Shown here: positions 18,639 through 27,752 of the stretch, in pieces | Numbering within the stretch: position 1 is the first letter of the stretch | Layout: each line of letters begins with the position of its first letter | From: Euhalothece natronophila Z-M001 | GTDB lineage: Bacteria > Cyanobacteriota > Cyanobacteriia > Cyanobacteriales > Rubidibacteraceae | Direction: 5' to 3' | DNA: 64,000 nt | Assembly: GCF_007904085.1 (NCBI RefSeq) | Contig: NZ_CP042326.1 | Coordinates: 186,001 to 250,000, forward strand | The notes under the pieces: model-generated | Databases searched by the model: none | What the model was told of the DNA's origin: nothing | What the model saw: only the letters and a program-made list of their open reading frames with translations | Made by a program: the position numbers and the translations under genes

Positions 18639-19121
18639 ATGTCTCATCGTTTTTCTTGGATTATTCCCAATCGTCTAGCCGTCGGTTCTTTTCCCAAATT
18701 AGATCAAGAAATCGCTTATTTAAGCCGAGTTGGAATTACCTCGATATTATGTTTAACTGAACCCGATGAAGTAAAAGTTCCCAAAGAAATTCATCACCGT
18801 TTTGTCTGGAAAAATGTTGCGATTCCTGATGGGGCAACAGGAGGCATTCCTGAAGTAGAGCATTTCCAACAAGCATGTAACATTCTAGCCCGTTGGCACA
18901 AAAAGAACCATAGCATCTATGTTCATTGTTTAGCAGGAGTGGGGCGTTCTCCCTCCGTTTGTGCGTTACATCTCATGCAAGTGGAAGGGCTTTCCCTCGA
19001 AGAAGCGATTGCAAAAGTGAAGGAAAGGCATCCTTATGCCCATCCTGATTCTGCCCAAATAAAAGTAATGAAGGAGTTTTTAGCTACTCAAGAACAAAAC
19101 CAAGTTCCAACTCAGCAGTAA
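18639..19121 (+). CDS. dual-specificity / tyrosine protein phosphatase
   Basis: A 160-residue cytoplasmic phosphatase of the cysteine-dependent type. The catalytic P-loop HCLAGVGRSPSV contains the CX5R motif (Cys about 105, Arg about 111). The general-acid Asp is probably in the loop around PDGATGG, and a typical DSP helix (LEEAIAKVKERHP) follows. The substrate is unknown: proteins, RNA 5' ends and phosphoinositides are all possible for small DSPs. It follows holB by 72 bp and probably has its own promoter. A partial R1 repeat follows its stop codon. Confidence 0.87.
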   Translation: MSHRFSWIIPNRLAVGSFPKLDQEIAYLSRVGITSILCLTEPDEVKVPKEIHHRFVWKNVAIPDGATGGIPEVEHFQQACNILARWHKKNHSIYVHCLAGVGRSPSVCALHLMQVEGLSLEEAIAKVKERHPYAHPDSAQIKVMKEFLATQEQNQVPTQQ

Positions 19122-19160
19122 CTCCCCCCCTCACCATCACCCCCTCTCCCCCTCACCATC

Positions 19161-19200
19161 ACCTCACCTAAGGGTAATTTCAGGAAAAGGAAACCACCCT
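19161..19200 (+). repeat. partial copy of dispersed repeat R1
   Basis: The sequence reading CACCTAAGGGTAATTTCAGG, then AAAAGGAAACCACCCT, matches the 3' part of R1 at 13149-13380. It is preceded by C-rich low-complexity sequence (CCCCTCACCATCACC repeats). It lies between the convergent phosphatase and gcvT genes. Confidence 0.55.
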
Positions 19201-19201
19201 G

Positions 19202-20317
19202 CTATTTTTTCGGAGGTGGATTATCGGTACGATAGAAGGGTTTTTTCACCACTTCTGCCGGATATTTCTTACCGCGAATGTCAATTTCTAGGGGTTGTCC
19301 CACTTTAGAGAGGGATTTAGGAAGATATCCGAGAGCAATGGCTTTTCCCAGTGTAGGCGACAAAGTGCCACTGGTGACAATTCCCACTTCTTCCCCCTCT
19401 AAAAAGATAGGATAGTCATGACGAGCAATCCCTCGCCCTTGCATTTCTAATCCGACTAAACGGCGTTGTACGCCTTCTGCTTTTTGTTTAGCTAGCACCT
19501 CTCTTCCGATAAAGTCTCCTTTATCATCAAGATGAACTAACCAACCTAAACCAGCTTCCAAGGGAGTGGTTGTCTCATCAATATCTTGGCTATACAAGGA
19601 TAAAGCCGCTTCAATGCGAAGAGTATCCCTTGCGCCTAACCCACAGGGAGTTGCGCCAGCTTCTAAGAGGGCTTCCCATAATTTTTTCCCCGCCGTAATT
19701 GGCAGCATAATTTCTACCCCATCTTCGCCAGTGTAGCCAGTTCGGGAGATAAAGGCAGATTCGCCAAAAATTGAGGCTTCAGTGTGGCTAAAGGCTTTAA
19801 GAGATGTAATATCTCCTTCTACTAGGGGAGTAAGGGTATGAATGGCTTTTGGCCCCTGTACAGCTAATAATATCTGTTCTTCCGAGACATCATTCAGTTG
19901 CACTGATGTTTTTTCGAGATTGTCCAGTAGCCACTTTTTATCTTTTTCGCAGGTAGAGGCGTTTACAATACCAACCCCACGATTATTCCCTTGATAATAG
20001 AAGATAAAATCATCAATGATTCCCCCTTGTGGGTTTAGTAGCACTGTATATTGCGACTCGCCAGGGGAAAGACGGGATAAGTCAGACGGAACAAGAAATT
20101 GTAATTGTTCAGTTAAGTTTTCTCCCGAAAGTAAAAACTTCCCCATGTGGGAGATATCAAACATCCCCACGGCTTCTCGCACCGCCGCGTGTTCTGTTTT
20201 TAAGCCTGAAAACTGCACTGGCATTTCCCAGCCAGCAAATTCTGTCATTCGAGCGTCCTGCTCGATAATTCGATCATATAAGGGTGTTCGTTTTGCTTGA
20301 TTTGAGGTTACTGTCAC
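19202..20317 (-). CDS. gcvT: glycine cleavage system T protein (aminomethyltransferase)
   Basis: GcvT transfers the methylene group from the lipoyl-bound aminomethyl intermediate to tetrahydrofolate, essential for photorespiratory glycine breakdown in cyanobacteria. The 371-residue length is standard. Family landmarks are TPLYDRIIEQDARMTEFAGWEMPVQF at the start, FDISHMGK, SRTGYTGEDGVEI, CGLGARDTLRIEAALSLY, and a C-terminal beta-barrel (VGIVTSGTLSPTLGKAIALGY). No gcvH or gcvP is adjacent and no glycine riboswitch was recognised upstream. Confidence 0.95.
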   Translation of the reverse strand: MTVTSNQAKRTPLYDRIIEQDARMTEFAGWEMPVQFSGLKTEHAAVREAVGMFDISHMGKFLLSGENLTEQLQFLVPSDLSRLSPGESQYTVLLNPQGGIIDDFIFYYQGNNRGVGIVNASTCEKDKKWLLDNLEKTSVQLNDVSEEQILLAVQGPKAIHTLTPLVEGDITSLKAFSHTEASIFGESAFISRTGYTGEDGVEIMLPITAGKKLWEALLEAGATPCGLGARDTLRIEAALSLYSQDIDETTTPLEAGLGWLVHLDDKGDFIGREVLAKQKAEGVQRRLVGLEMQGRGIARHDYPIFLEGEEVGIVTSGTLSPTLGKAIALGYLPKSLSKVGQPLEIDIRGKKYPAEVVKKPFYRTDNPPPKK

Positions 20318-20354
20318 GGTAATCTTTTTTAACGTTTCTTAATCTAGAGTTAGT

Positions 20355-20580
20355 TTAGCAGAATAAGCGAGAATTCCCCATCCACAATCTTTGATTTGGG
20401 TGGGGATGAATCGCTATCAATCGACCGGAGCAAAGCGTGAGGAGGTTCAACACCCCTGAGATTGATAACTTTCTGATCTGTTCTCTTATTACTTCCTGCG
20501 TGGCTTCTACCCTTATGTTTACAGTAAGAGAGAAGTTGCTGATGTTCTTCCTCAGTACATCTTATGGTTATTTGTTTCAT
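20355..20580 (-). pseudogene. TnpB-associated ribbon-helix-helix protein gene, frameshifted
   Basis: The start reads MKQITIRCTEEEHQQLLSYC then KHKGRS, the N-terminus of a small ribbon-helix-helix protein often found divergent from tnpB in cyanobacteria. After GRS the open frame becomes nonsense (HAGSNKRTDQ). Skipping one base near 20502 restores TQEVIREQIRKLSISG, the expected second helix. A one-base insertion has therefore broken the gene; the restored frame runs on to a TAA at 20355. It is divergent from tnpB at 20646, with 65 bp between the starts. Confidence 0.75.
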
Positions 20581-20645
20581 TAATTAATGTCAATGTGAAA
20601 GTTATGTGTTATATTAAAGGTAACACGGGTTAATTCATTAAAGTA

Positions 20646-21890
20646 ATGCGAGTTTCCTATCAATATCGCCTCAAACCTGACAAAGAGCAAGTAGCCAAGA
20701 TTGAAAAATGGCTAGAGATGCTTCGCTGTCAATACAACTATTTGTTAGGTCAAAGGTTCGACTGGTGGGAAACTCATCGCACGGCTGTTAACTCATGCCC
20801 TTTAATCTGTCATCTCCCAGAGTTATCTGATCGTCCCACTTATTTTTCGCAAAAACAAAGGCTAACTCAACTGAAAAAGGATAGACCTTGGTACAAAGAG
20901 GTTCAGTCACAAGTCCTTCAAGATTGTGTAAAAAGAGTTGACTTAGCTTTTCAGCGTTGGCTTAGAGGGGATAAGAATGGGAAGAAATCAGGTAAGCCAA
21001 GATTTAAGGGAAAAGGACGTTATCGAACAATTCTTTTTCCACAAGTCAAACCTGATTGTATTCAAGGTGACTACATCACCTTACCTAAGTTTAAGACAAT
21101 TCGGTTGATTAAACATCGTCCTCTACCCGATGGGTTCAAGATTAAAACCGCTCAGGTAACAAGGAAAGCTGATGGTTACTACTTAACGCTTTCTCTAGAA
21201 GATATCTCAGTTCCAGAGTCAACCATTAACATTGTTCCCACCTCAGAAAATACGTTGGGAATTGATCTGGGATTGAAGGACTTTTTGGTGACTTCTGAAG
21301 GCGAGAAAGTAGAAATTCCTCAGTTTTATCGAAAAGGACAAGATAGACTCAAAAAGCTACAGCAGAAGGTTTCTCGTCGTCAGAAAGGAAGTAAACGCTA
21401 TCAAAAAGCAGTTAAGCAACTTGGAAAACATCACCAAAAAGTTGCTAGACAGAGAAAAGACTTCCACTTTAACACCATTAAATCAATTCTCAGCAAAGGA
21501 GATGTTATTGCCCATGAAAAACTCAACATTAAGGGACTTGCCAAAACCAAACTAGCCAAATCCATCTATGATGCTGGTTGGGGGACATTTCTAAGTAGGT
21601 TAGCTGTCAAAGCTGAGAATGCTGGGCAGTTAACGGTAGAAGTTAATCCCAAAAATACATCACAGAATTGCTCAGGCTGTGGCAAGAAAGTTCCGAAGAA
21701 GCTATCAGAAAGAATCCATAATTGTCCTCATTGTGGTCTTTCTATAGATCGAGATGAAAACGCAGCCATAAATATAAGAAATTTGGCGGCAGGGATTTCC
21801 GTCAGTAGTAAAGCTCAGTCACGAACCGAAGCGCAAGCTGGTGCTGCTGAGAAGCTCCAACCATATTCCGTAGGAATTGGTTGTGGGTAA
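20646..21890 (+). CDS. tnpB: TnpB-family RNA-guided nuclease (OrfB)
   Basis: A 414-residue TnpB with an intact active site: RuvC-I Asp in GIDLGLKDF (about residue 206), RuvC-II Glu in AHEKLNIKGL (about 292), and zinc ribbon CSGCG...CPHCG. RuvC-III Asp is in DRDENAAINI (about 363). The N-terminal half has the usual basic helix-turn region (VSYQYRLKPDKEQ). No tyrosine transposase is present. A frameshifted ribbon-helix-helix gene lies divergently upstream. Its 3' flank lacks the two-hairpin element seen beside the TnpB at 2567. It is one of five TnpB loci here, all without TnpA. Confidence 0.92.
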   Translation: MRVSYQYRLKPDKEQVAKIEKWLEMLRCQYNYLLGQRFDWWETHRTAVNSCPLICHLPELSDRPTYFSQKQRLTQLKKDRPWYKEVQSQVLQDCVKRVDLAFQRWLRGDKNGKKSGKPRFKGKGRYRTILFPQVKPDCIQGDYITLPKFKTIRLIKHRPLPDGFKIKTAQVTRKADGYYLTLSLEDISVPESTINIVPTSENTLGIDLGLKDFLVTSEGEKVEIPQFYRKGQDRLKKLQQKVSRRQKGSKRYQKAVKQLGKHHQKVARQRKDFHFNTIKSILSKGDVIAHEKLNIKGLAKTKLAKSIYDAGWGTFLSRLAVKAENAGQLTVEVNPKNTSQNCSGCGKKVPKKLSERIHNCPHCGLSIDRDENAAINIRNLAAGISVSSKAQSRTEAQAGAAEKLQPYSVGIGCG

Positions 21891-21937
21891 TTCACCAAAG
21901 ATTGGACGAGGTTATGTCAAATGCTTTTGTCCTTAGT

Positions 21938-22003
21938 CTTTTTTTTGTTTGTCCTTTGTCCTTTGTAAACTAATGACTAATGACTAATGACTAATGACTA
22001 ATA
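21938..22003 (+). repeat. heptamer short tandem repeats
   Basis: Runs of TTTGTCC-type units are followed by at least four copies of GACTAAT. Similar pairs of repeats occur at 50160-50221, and the TTTGTCC type (inverted) before 13499. Such heptamer tracts are common in cyanobacterial intergenic DNA. Confidence 0.8.
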
Positions 22004-22014
22004 ACGAATAACTA

Positions 22015-22812
22015 TTAAGAATTATCCCCCCGAATCACTGCAACGGATTGGGCGGTTAAAAAAATGCCCAATAGAATATAACTGGCAAAGACAATTAAGC
22101 TATTGGTGTCTAAAAGCCCTTGTACTAAAGTTTCATAATTAGAGATTAAAGAAATATGTTCTAAGGCATTGCCAAATACGCCGGGAACTTGGTTGGCAAT
22201 TAAATCAGTGATCCAAAGAAATAAAACCACAGCAAAAGTGAGAATAGCGGCAAAAATTGTGCTTTCTGTGAGAGAAGAGATAAACATTCCCAAAGCTAAA
22301 ACTGAGGCGGCTAATAAAATTAAAGCAGCATGGGCTAATAAGGGAACCGCAGGGGGAACAGGAGGGGTTGCGGCATTAAAGATAAAAATTTCGTAACCGA
22401 GAATGGGAATAATCATAGTAATAAAAAAGGTAAGAACAGCTAAGAGTTTTCCCACAGCAACCACCCAGTTAGTGATGGGAGAAGTAGCAATTAATTCTAA
22501 AGTTCCCCGTTTCCGTTCCTCAGTGTATAACGCCATGGAAAGAACGGGAAGAATAAATAAGACTATTCCACCTAAAAATTCAAAGTAGAATTTAATAAAT
22601 TGATAAGCAACATCAGTAGGGGGAACAGGAACTCCCATTTGTTCCCGTTGGCTAACTTGTTGAATAATTCCTTCTGGTCCTAATAAAATGGAGACAAAAA
22701 AGAATCCCGAAATTAGCCAAAAAACAGTAGTAATTCCATAGGCAAGAGGGGAGGTTAAATAACTGGTTAATTCCCGACGGAAAATCGCTAGTAGATTATT
22801 AATTAAAATCAT
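22015..22812 (-). CDS. ABC-2 type transporter permease (GldF-like)
   Basis: A 265-residue membrane protein with six predicted spans. The first follows an amphipathic start (MILINNLLAIFRRELTSYLTSPLAYGI). The cytoplasmic loop contains ALYTEERKRGTLELIATSP, the signature of the ABC-2 permease family related to gliding protein GldF and copper-export NosY-like permeases. It lies 8 bp downstream of its ATPase gene, and together they form an exporter. The substrate cannot be read from the sequence; cyanobacterial homologues are often linked to an auxiliary GldG-like protein, absent here. Confidence 0.88.
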   Translation of the reverse strand: MILINNLLAIFRRELTSYLTSPLAYGITTVFWLISGFFFVSILLGPEGIIQQVSQREQMGVPVPPTDVAYQFIKFYFEFLGGIVLFILPVLSMALYTEERKRGTLELIATSPITNWVVAVGKLLAVLTFFITMIIPILGYEIFIFNAATPPVPPAVPLLAHAALILLAASVLALGMFISSLTESTIFAAILTFAVVLFLWITDLIANQVPGVFGNALEHISLISNYETLVQGLLDTNSLIVFASYILLGIFLTAQSVAVIRGDNS

Positions 22813-22820
22813 TTTCTCGG

Positions 22821-23801
22821 TTATTCATTATTTGTTTTTACTAACTGCTTATTAGCGTCTTCAGTTTCAGCTTGATTGGTTAATTCTAAAAAGACATCTT
22901 CTAAAGTAGGTTTTTCGCGTTGCATTTCATAAAGATGTAGCCCAGAGTTAACAATGAAAGTGGCTATTTTATCCCCCGGTTCGGTATCGGGAACGCAGGT
23001 AATTTGAACTTGATAGCGATCGCTGTTTTCTAGGGGAGACACCGTAACAGAAGAAATCTCAGGGAGAGTATTAAGGGTACTTTTAACTACATCTATATCC
23101 CCACCGACATTGAGAGTATAACCACCACCGCCAGCAAGTTCCTTCATTAAATGATCAGGGGTATTGCTGGTAACTACCTTTCCATTAGAAATAATGGTAA
23201 CGCGATCGCTGATGACACTAGCTTCCGAGAGAAGATGAGTAGAAAGAATAATTGTATGTTTTCCAGCTAAACTTTTAATTAAATTTCGGACTTCAATCAT
23301 TTGACGGGGATCGAGTCCGATGGTGGGTTCATCTAAAATAATCACAGGGGGATCATGAACAATGGCTTGGGCAATTCCCACCCGTTGACGATATCCTTTA
23401 GAGAGTTTACGGATTAGGGTGTGGCGTTTTTCTTCTAAGAAACAGCGTTCAATGGTGGTATTAACACGGTAAGCGCGATCGCGCCTTGGGACTCCTTTTA
23501 ATTCGGTAACAAACCCTAAAAACCCCTTGACTGTCATATCTAAATATAAAGGGGGACGTTCTGGTAGGTAACCAATGCGTTTACGCACTGCCAAAGAATG
23601 TTGATGAACTTCATATTCGCCAATTGTTGCAGTTCCTGCGGTTGCTGGAATATAACCACTTAAAATTCGCATAGTTGTTGTTTTTCCAGCGCCATTTGGG
23701 CCAAGAAAGCCTAAAATTTCTCCTTCTCGCACAGAAAAGGTAACATCAGAGATAGCAGGAGTGGAACCAAAAAACTTGCTGAGATTTTTAACTTCAATCA
23801 T
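22821..23801 (-). CDS. ABC transporter ATP-binding protein (GldA-like)
   Basis: The ATPase partner of the permease at 22015. The 326-residue protein has Walker A GPNGAGKTT (about residue 35), Q-loop around LPERPPL, signature LSKGYRQRVG (about 134), Walker B VIILDEPT, and the switch His in STHLLSEA. The C-terminal extension of about 100 residues (from 220) is typical of ABC-2 exporter ATPases. It is transcribed first of the pair; its start codon lies 29 bp from the divergent porin gene start, so the two share a very short promoter region. Confidence 0.92.
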   Translation of the reverse strand: MIEVKNLSKFFGSTPAISDVTFSVREGEILGFLGPNGAGKTTTMRILSGYIPATAGTATIGEYEVHQHSLAVRKRIGYLPERPPLYLDMTVKGFLGFVTELKGVPRRDRAYRVNTTIERCFLEEKRHTLIRKLSKGYRQRVGIAQAIVHDPPVIILDEPTIGLDPRQMIEVRNLIKSLAGKHTIILSTHLLSEASVISDRVTIISNGKVVTSNTPDHLMKELAGGGGYTLNVGGDIDVVKSTLNTLPEISSVTVSPLENSDRYQVQITCVPDTEPGDKIATFIVNSGLHLYEMQREKPTLEDVFLELTNQAETEDANKQLVKTNNE

Positions 23802-23829
23802 AAAAAGCTACAAGGGAAAGGAATCATTG

Positions 23830-25335
23830 ATGCGCTATTATTATCTATTCTGGATTACCTTAAATGTTACTTTACTGACGATACTTTCCTCAGCACAAGC
23901 ACAAGCCGATTCCTCTATCCCTTCCCCCGTTACGCCTGTTGTGGAACTAGAAGATATTCATCCCACCGATTGGGCTTTTAATAGTTTACAGCAACTGCAC
24001 GAACGTTACCAGTGTCTGCAAGGCTATCCAGATCAAACCTTTCGTGGTGAACAACCCATCACGCGCTACGAGTTTGCTGCCCTCCTCAACCGTTGTTTAA
24101 GTCAATTAGAAGAAACTCCCACTGCCGAAGAAGAAGCCATGATTGAACGCCTAGAAACCGAGTTTATCCGAGAATTGGCGGTAATGAGGGGACGAGTTGA
24201 TGCTGCAACAGCTAGAGTGCGAGAATTAGAAGTTACCCAATTTTCCCCCCATACTCAGTTACGAGGAGTCGTTAATTTAGTTCTAACCAATTCTTCACAA
24301 GCAGGAGAAAATCAAGAAACTGTTTTACAGGGGAGAACTAGGCTTAACTTTGAAAGTAGTTTTACGGGGCGCGATCGACTGTTAACCCGTTTAACTGCTG
24401 GTAATAGTATCACCCCTGATCTGGCTTCTGGCAGTGGTGAATTTACCCAAACCCATCAATGGCGCGGTAATAGCGATAATGACTTTTTTTTAGACAAACT
24501 CACCTATCGCTTCCCTCTCAGTGACCAAACCCTCGCCATGATTAGCATAACTGGCGGCGAACATCGGGATTATCAAATGGCAGCTAATCCGTTTTTTGAG
24601 GACGGAAACGCTGGCACTACTACTCTTTCTACCTTCGCTCAACGTAACCCCATTCTTAACCTCGGCGGGGGAACAGGAATCGCCTTTTCTCAAGAGATTA
24701 CCCCCTCTGTGTCCTTCGGTGCAGGGTATTATACCCCAGAAGCCAATGATCCCGAAAAAGCACTATTTAATAGCTCTTATAGCACAGGAGTTGGTCTAAC
24801 ATGGGATGCAAGGGAAAACCTTGCTTTCAGTTTTAATTATTTACATAGCTACTTTGAACAGGGAGATTTTGGTTTTAATGATGGTCTTGATCTAACGTCT
24901 CCTGTGGTGGGAACAGCAATTGCAAATGAGACATTACGTCAATTTCCCATCGTTAGCAACGCTTATGGCTTAGAACTATTTTGGCAGCCGCAGGAAAAAT
25001 TCGGAATCGGCGGACAAGTTGGCTATACTGATATTAAAGCTCTTGATCATGGAGATGGAGAAATCTGGAATTATTCCCTCTCTCTGGTCTTCCCTGATCT
25101 CGGTCAAGAAAATAACTTAGGGGGAATTATTATCGGCGCACAGCCTTATTTAGGTAATTTCATTGCTCAAAACTTTCCAAAAGCGACCCCTTGGCATTTG
25201 GAAGGATTTTATCAATGGCAAGTGACTGATAATGTTTCGCTAACCCCTGGTCTGATCTGGAATATTAATCCGAATCAAGATGAAACTGAAGCTGATGTTA
25301 TCACCAGTGTCATGCGGATGACAATTAGCTTTTAA
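23830..25335 (+). CDS. SLH-domain carbohydrate/iron-type porin (OprB family)
   Basis: Cyanobacterial outer membrane porins of this type anchor to peptidoglycan by one SLH domain and form a 16-strand barrel. From ATG 23830 the protein has 501 residues: signal peptide (LFWITLNVTLLTILSSAQAQA), SLH domain (about 40-90; LEDIHPTDWAFNSLQQL... ITRYEFAALLNRCL), a short coiled coil (EAMIERLETEFIRELAVMRG), then a barrel of about 350 residues ending in aromatic TISF, the usual outer-membrane signal. The frame is open 69 bases upstream into the divergent ATPase gene. The second ATG starts the signal peptide and is preferred. Confidence 0.9.
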   Translation: MRYYYLFWITLNVTLLTILSSAQAQADSSIPSPVTPVVELEDIHPTDWAFNSLQQLHERYQCLQGYPDQTFRGEQPITRYEFAALLNRCLSQLEETPTAEEEAMIERLETEFIRELAVMRGRVDAATARVRELEVTQFSPHTQLRGVVNLVLTNSSQAGENQETVLQGRTRLNFESSFTGRDRLLTRLTAGNSITPDLASGSGEFTQTHQWRGNSDNDFFLDKLTYRFPLSDQTLAMISITGGEHRDYQMAANPFFEDGNAGTTTLSTFAQRNPILNLGGGTGIAFSQEITPSVSFGAGYYTPEANDPEKALFNSSYSTGVGLTWDARENLAFSFNYLHSYFEQGDFGFNDGLDLTSPVVGTAIANETLRQFPIVSNAYGLELFWQPQEKFGIGGQVGYTDIKALDHGDGEIWNYSLSLVFPDLGQENNLGGIIIGAQPYLGNFIAQNFPKATPWHLEGFYQWQVTDNVSLTPGLIWNINPNQDETEADVITSVMRMTISF

Positions 25336-25451
25336 GGAGTGTTCTCTAAATTGGTACTTGATCAATTGGATTGTAATTAGTAGAGTTATGAGTAACAGGG
25401 TAGAATCACCTTATGACTACCTAAAGCAATATCCCTCTCACCAAGGTTGTC

Positions 25452-25946
25452 ATGCAACAACTGATTGAAGTGTTAATCGAGAATTATGGGTTTGAACTGC
25501 AAGGGGAAACACCTCAAGAACTAGCTCAACGCTGGCTAGAGAATTATGAACCCAGATGGGTACGTTTGGCCATTATTGAAGCCCTTTATTTAGGACGATA
25601 TAAAGTTTTTTCCGTTGAGCAAATTCTATCTTTGTGGGCTCGTCGCGGTCAATCTAAAATTCATTTTACCCATGAGTTTGAGCATCTTATCTGTCGGCGC
25701 TTACCAAAAGCCTTAAGAGAGTTTTCAGAAGAAGCAGCGGAAGAAATGAAGGAAGTGTCCCCACCACAACCGCTTTCAGAACCCTCTCCTGTTGAAGATG
25801 AGGAATTAATTACTGAGGAAGCTGAAGAAGAAAACGAAGAAGAAGAAGAAATTGAACCATTTAGTATTGACCGTTTTACCCCGTTATTTGACCGCACTCA
25901 TTTTTATTCTAAATTGAAGGCGGTCGCTGATTATCAGAACCATTAG
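25452..25946 (+). CDS. conserved cyanobacterial hypothetical protein with acidic tail
   Basis: Not assigned to a named family. The 164-residue protein has a well-ordered N-terminal half with the pattern LAQRWLENYEPRWVRLAIIE and LYLGRYKVFSVEQILSLW, which looks like a compact helical domain. A Glu-rich low-complexity linker (about residues 100-140) and a short C-terminal helix (IDRFTPLFDRTHFYSKLKAV) complete it. The form recalls a DNA- or protein-binding adaptor. It stands alone between the porin and the convergent molybdenum operon. Confidence 0.7.
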   Translation: MQQLIEVLIENYGFELQGETPQELAQRWLENYEPRWVRLAIIEALYLGRYKVFSVEQILSLWARRGQSKIHFTHEFEHLICRRLPKALREFSEEAAEEMKEVSPPQPLSEPSPVEDEELITEEAEEENEEEEEIEPFSIDRFTPLFDRTHFYSKLKAVADYQNH

Positions 25947-26015
25947 GGTTGACGCTCTCCCATTAAATCAAAGAGGATTAAGACGAGAATTAAGCGATTT
26001 CAACGGTATCGCAAC

Positions 26016-26606
26016 TTAGCAATTTAAAAGTTTTTCCCAGTCTTGCGGTGTGTCAATATCAATTGCCCCTTCTGGAAATGGAACTTTGACAACCTCTGCA
26101 TCATAACGATTAATAATGGGTTTTGCCCCCATATCCCCTTGCAGTGTCATCAGTTCTGGAATTAAACTCTGATCGAATAATGCAGGCACTCCCACAATGC
26201 CATCATATTGAGATGCCACAATCCGACGATCGCTGTTGCGATAATGAGTCACTAACTGTTGAATGACCTCTGGTGACACTAAGGGTTGATCACCTAACAT
26301 CACGATTAACGCATCTAATAGAGTCGCCATTTCCTGAATTTTACTGACCCCACATTGTAGGGAACTTGCCATTCCCTGTGACCATTTTTCATTGAGCGCG
26401 ATCGCGACAGGCAAAGGCGTTAGTAGCGGTTCAATTTGGGAAGCAAATGCCCCTAAAACCACCACAATCGGTTGGCAACCTGATGCAAGTGCCACTTCCG
26501 TAAGATGCTGAAGGAGTGGCTTGCCGTGATAAGACAGAAGTTGCTTCGGTTGCGAAAACCGTGTCGCAGCCCCTGCTGCTAAGAGGATGATTCCAATTTC
26601 ACCCAT
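26016..26606 (-). CDS. mocA: MocA/MobA-like nucleotidyltransferase for molybdenum cofactor
   Basis: Enzymes of this family attach CMP (MocA) or GMP (MobA) to molybdenum cofactor. The 196-residue protein starts with the NTP-binding signature LLAAGAATRFSQPKQLL and has the metal-binding region VMLGDQPLVSPE. It ends with FPEGAIDIDTPQDW, typical of MocA. Its place as last gene of a molybdenum hydroxylase operon, overlapping XdhC by 28 bp, favours MocA making MCD for the hydroxylase. Cytidylyl versus guanylyl specificity is inferred from context. Confidence 0.85.
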   Translation of the reverse strand: MGEIGIILLAAGAATRFSQPKQLLSYHGKPLLQHLTEVALASGCQPIVVVLGAFASQIEPLLTPLPVAIALNEKWSQGMASSLQCGVSKIQEMATLLDALIVMLGDQPLVSPEVIQQLVTHYRNSDRRIVASQYDGIVGVPALFDQSLIPELMTLQGDMGAKPIINRYDAEVVKVPFPEGAIDIDTPQDWEKLLNC

Positions 26607-27742
26607 GAATGTTCTAGCCTCCGGTGAATGCTACCAGCGCGATCGCGCAAGGAATTACTGGATCCGCCTCCAATCACCGCTTGAATTTCTGCAACAATTG
26701 AGAGGGCAATTTCTTCTGGGGTTTCTGCTGCCAGATCCAATCCCACAGGATTATAAACCCGTTGTTGATTAGTCATAGCAATTTCCAATTGTGCCAAATC
26801 CTTCCATAAATGCTGCATCCGATGTTGGGGTCCTAAAACTCCCAAATAACGAACCGCAGAAGGAATCAAATGCTTGAGAAACGCGAAATCACTAATATAA
26901 CGGTGAGTCATAACAACCGCAACTGCTTGCGACGTTAATAGATGCTGATAGTCGTCTGGATGATCAGGATTGCATTCCAATAACTGATCTGCCTCGGAAA
27001 AGCGATCGCGAATCAGATAGTCTGGTCGATGATCAATTACTGTTACCTGCCAACCCAGTTGTTTGGCAAATTGAACCACCGGAATTGCATCAAAGCCGGC
27101 CCCAAATACCAGTAACGGTAACGGTGGCGCAATCACTTCAAACAGAACACTGATTGATCCCTCTTGCCAGCTATAAGATTGAATAAACGGTTGATGGGCA
27201 GTGATTGCCTTTTGGGTATCAGCAATTAGCGTTTCCGTAATCTCAGTTTCCCCGATCTGGTTAATGACTGTTCCATCGGCTTTCAACATAATTCGGGAAC
27301 CGACGGTTAGCTGGGAGATTCCCTCTACTGCAAATACAGTCGCGATCGCGCCGTATTGATGAGACTGCCAACACTCCTGAATAAAGGTTAGTTGAGAGGC
27401 CGCCTTTTCATCACTGAGGGATTCAATCAGGACATCTACCATACCATTACATCCTAAACCAAACCCCACTAATAAATCTTGTTCGTGGTCGGTGGTATCA
27501 TAACGCACCACTGTGGGATCACTGTTGCCTTGCAGGTGCGGTTGTGCCCGTGCTAACACATCTGCTTCTAAACAGCCTCCACTAATGGCACTGATCATCT
27601 CTCCCTGTTGTGTCAAAAGCATACGAGCTCCAGCCCGGCGATACACGGAACCGCTAGTTTGAACCACCGTTGCCATTGCAGTGTGTTCTCCTGCCTGTTG
27701 ACACTGCTCAAAAACTTGTAAGATGCGCTGTAATTCTCTCAT
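26579..27742 (-). CDS. xdhC: XdhC/CoxI family molybdenum cofactor chaperone
   Basis: XdhC proteins bind and sulfurate molybdenum cofactor and hand it to xanthine dehydrogenase-type enzymes. The 387-residue protein has the N-terminal XdhC/CoxI domain (ATVVQTSGSVYRRAGARMLL... ISGGCLEADV) and a C-terminal Rossmann domain beginning LLVFGAGFDAIPVVQFAKQLGW (about residue 210), followed by TVIDHRPDYL. It is the fourth gene of the operon: 10 bp after the large subunit and overlapping the nucleotidyltransferase by 28 bp. Confidence 0.92.
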   Translation of the reverse strand: MRELQRILQVFEQCQQAGEHTAMATVVQTSGSVYRRAGARMLLTQQGEMISAISGGCLEADVLARAQPHLQGNSDPTVVRYDTTDHEQDLLVGFGLGCNGMVDVLIESLSDEKAASQLTFIQECWQSHQYGAIATVFAVEGISQLTVGSRIMLKADGTVINQIGETEITETLIADTQKAITAHQPFIQSYSWQEGSISVLFEVIAPPLPLLVFGAGFDAIPVVQFAKQLGWQVTVIDHRPDYLIRDRFSEADQLLECNPDHPDDYQHLLTSQAVAVVMTHRYISDFAFLKHLIPSAVRYLGVLGPQHRMQHLWKDLAQLEIAMTNQQRVYNPVGLDLAAETPEEIALSIVAEIQAVIGGGSSNSLRDRAGSIHRRLEHSWVKLESSS

Positions 27743-27752
27743 TGAAAGTTCT

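Noticed and set aside
20318-20354. Glycine riboswitch upstream of gcvT
   Set aside because: The upstream space is only a few dozen bases before another gene and lacks the conserved glycine-aptamer core.
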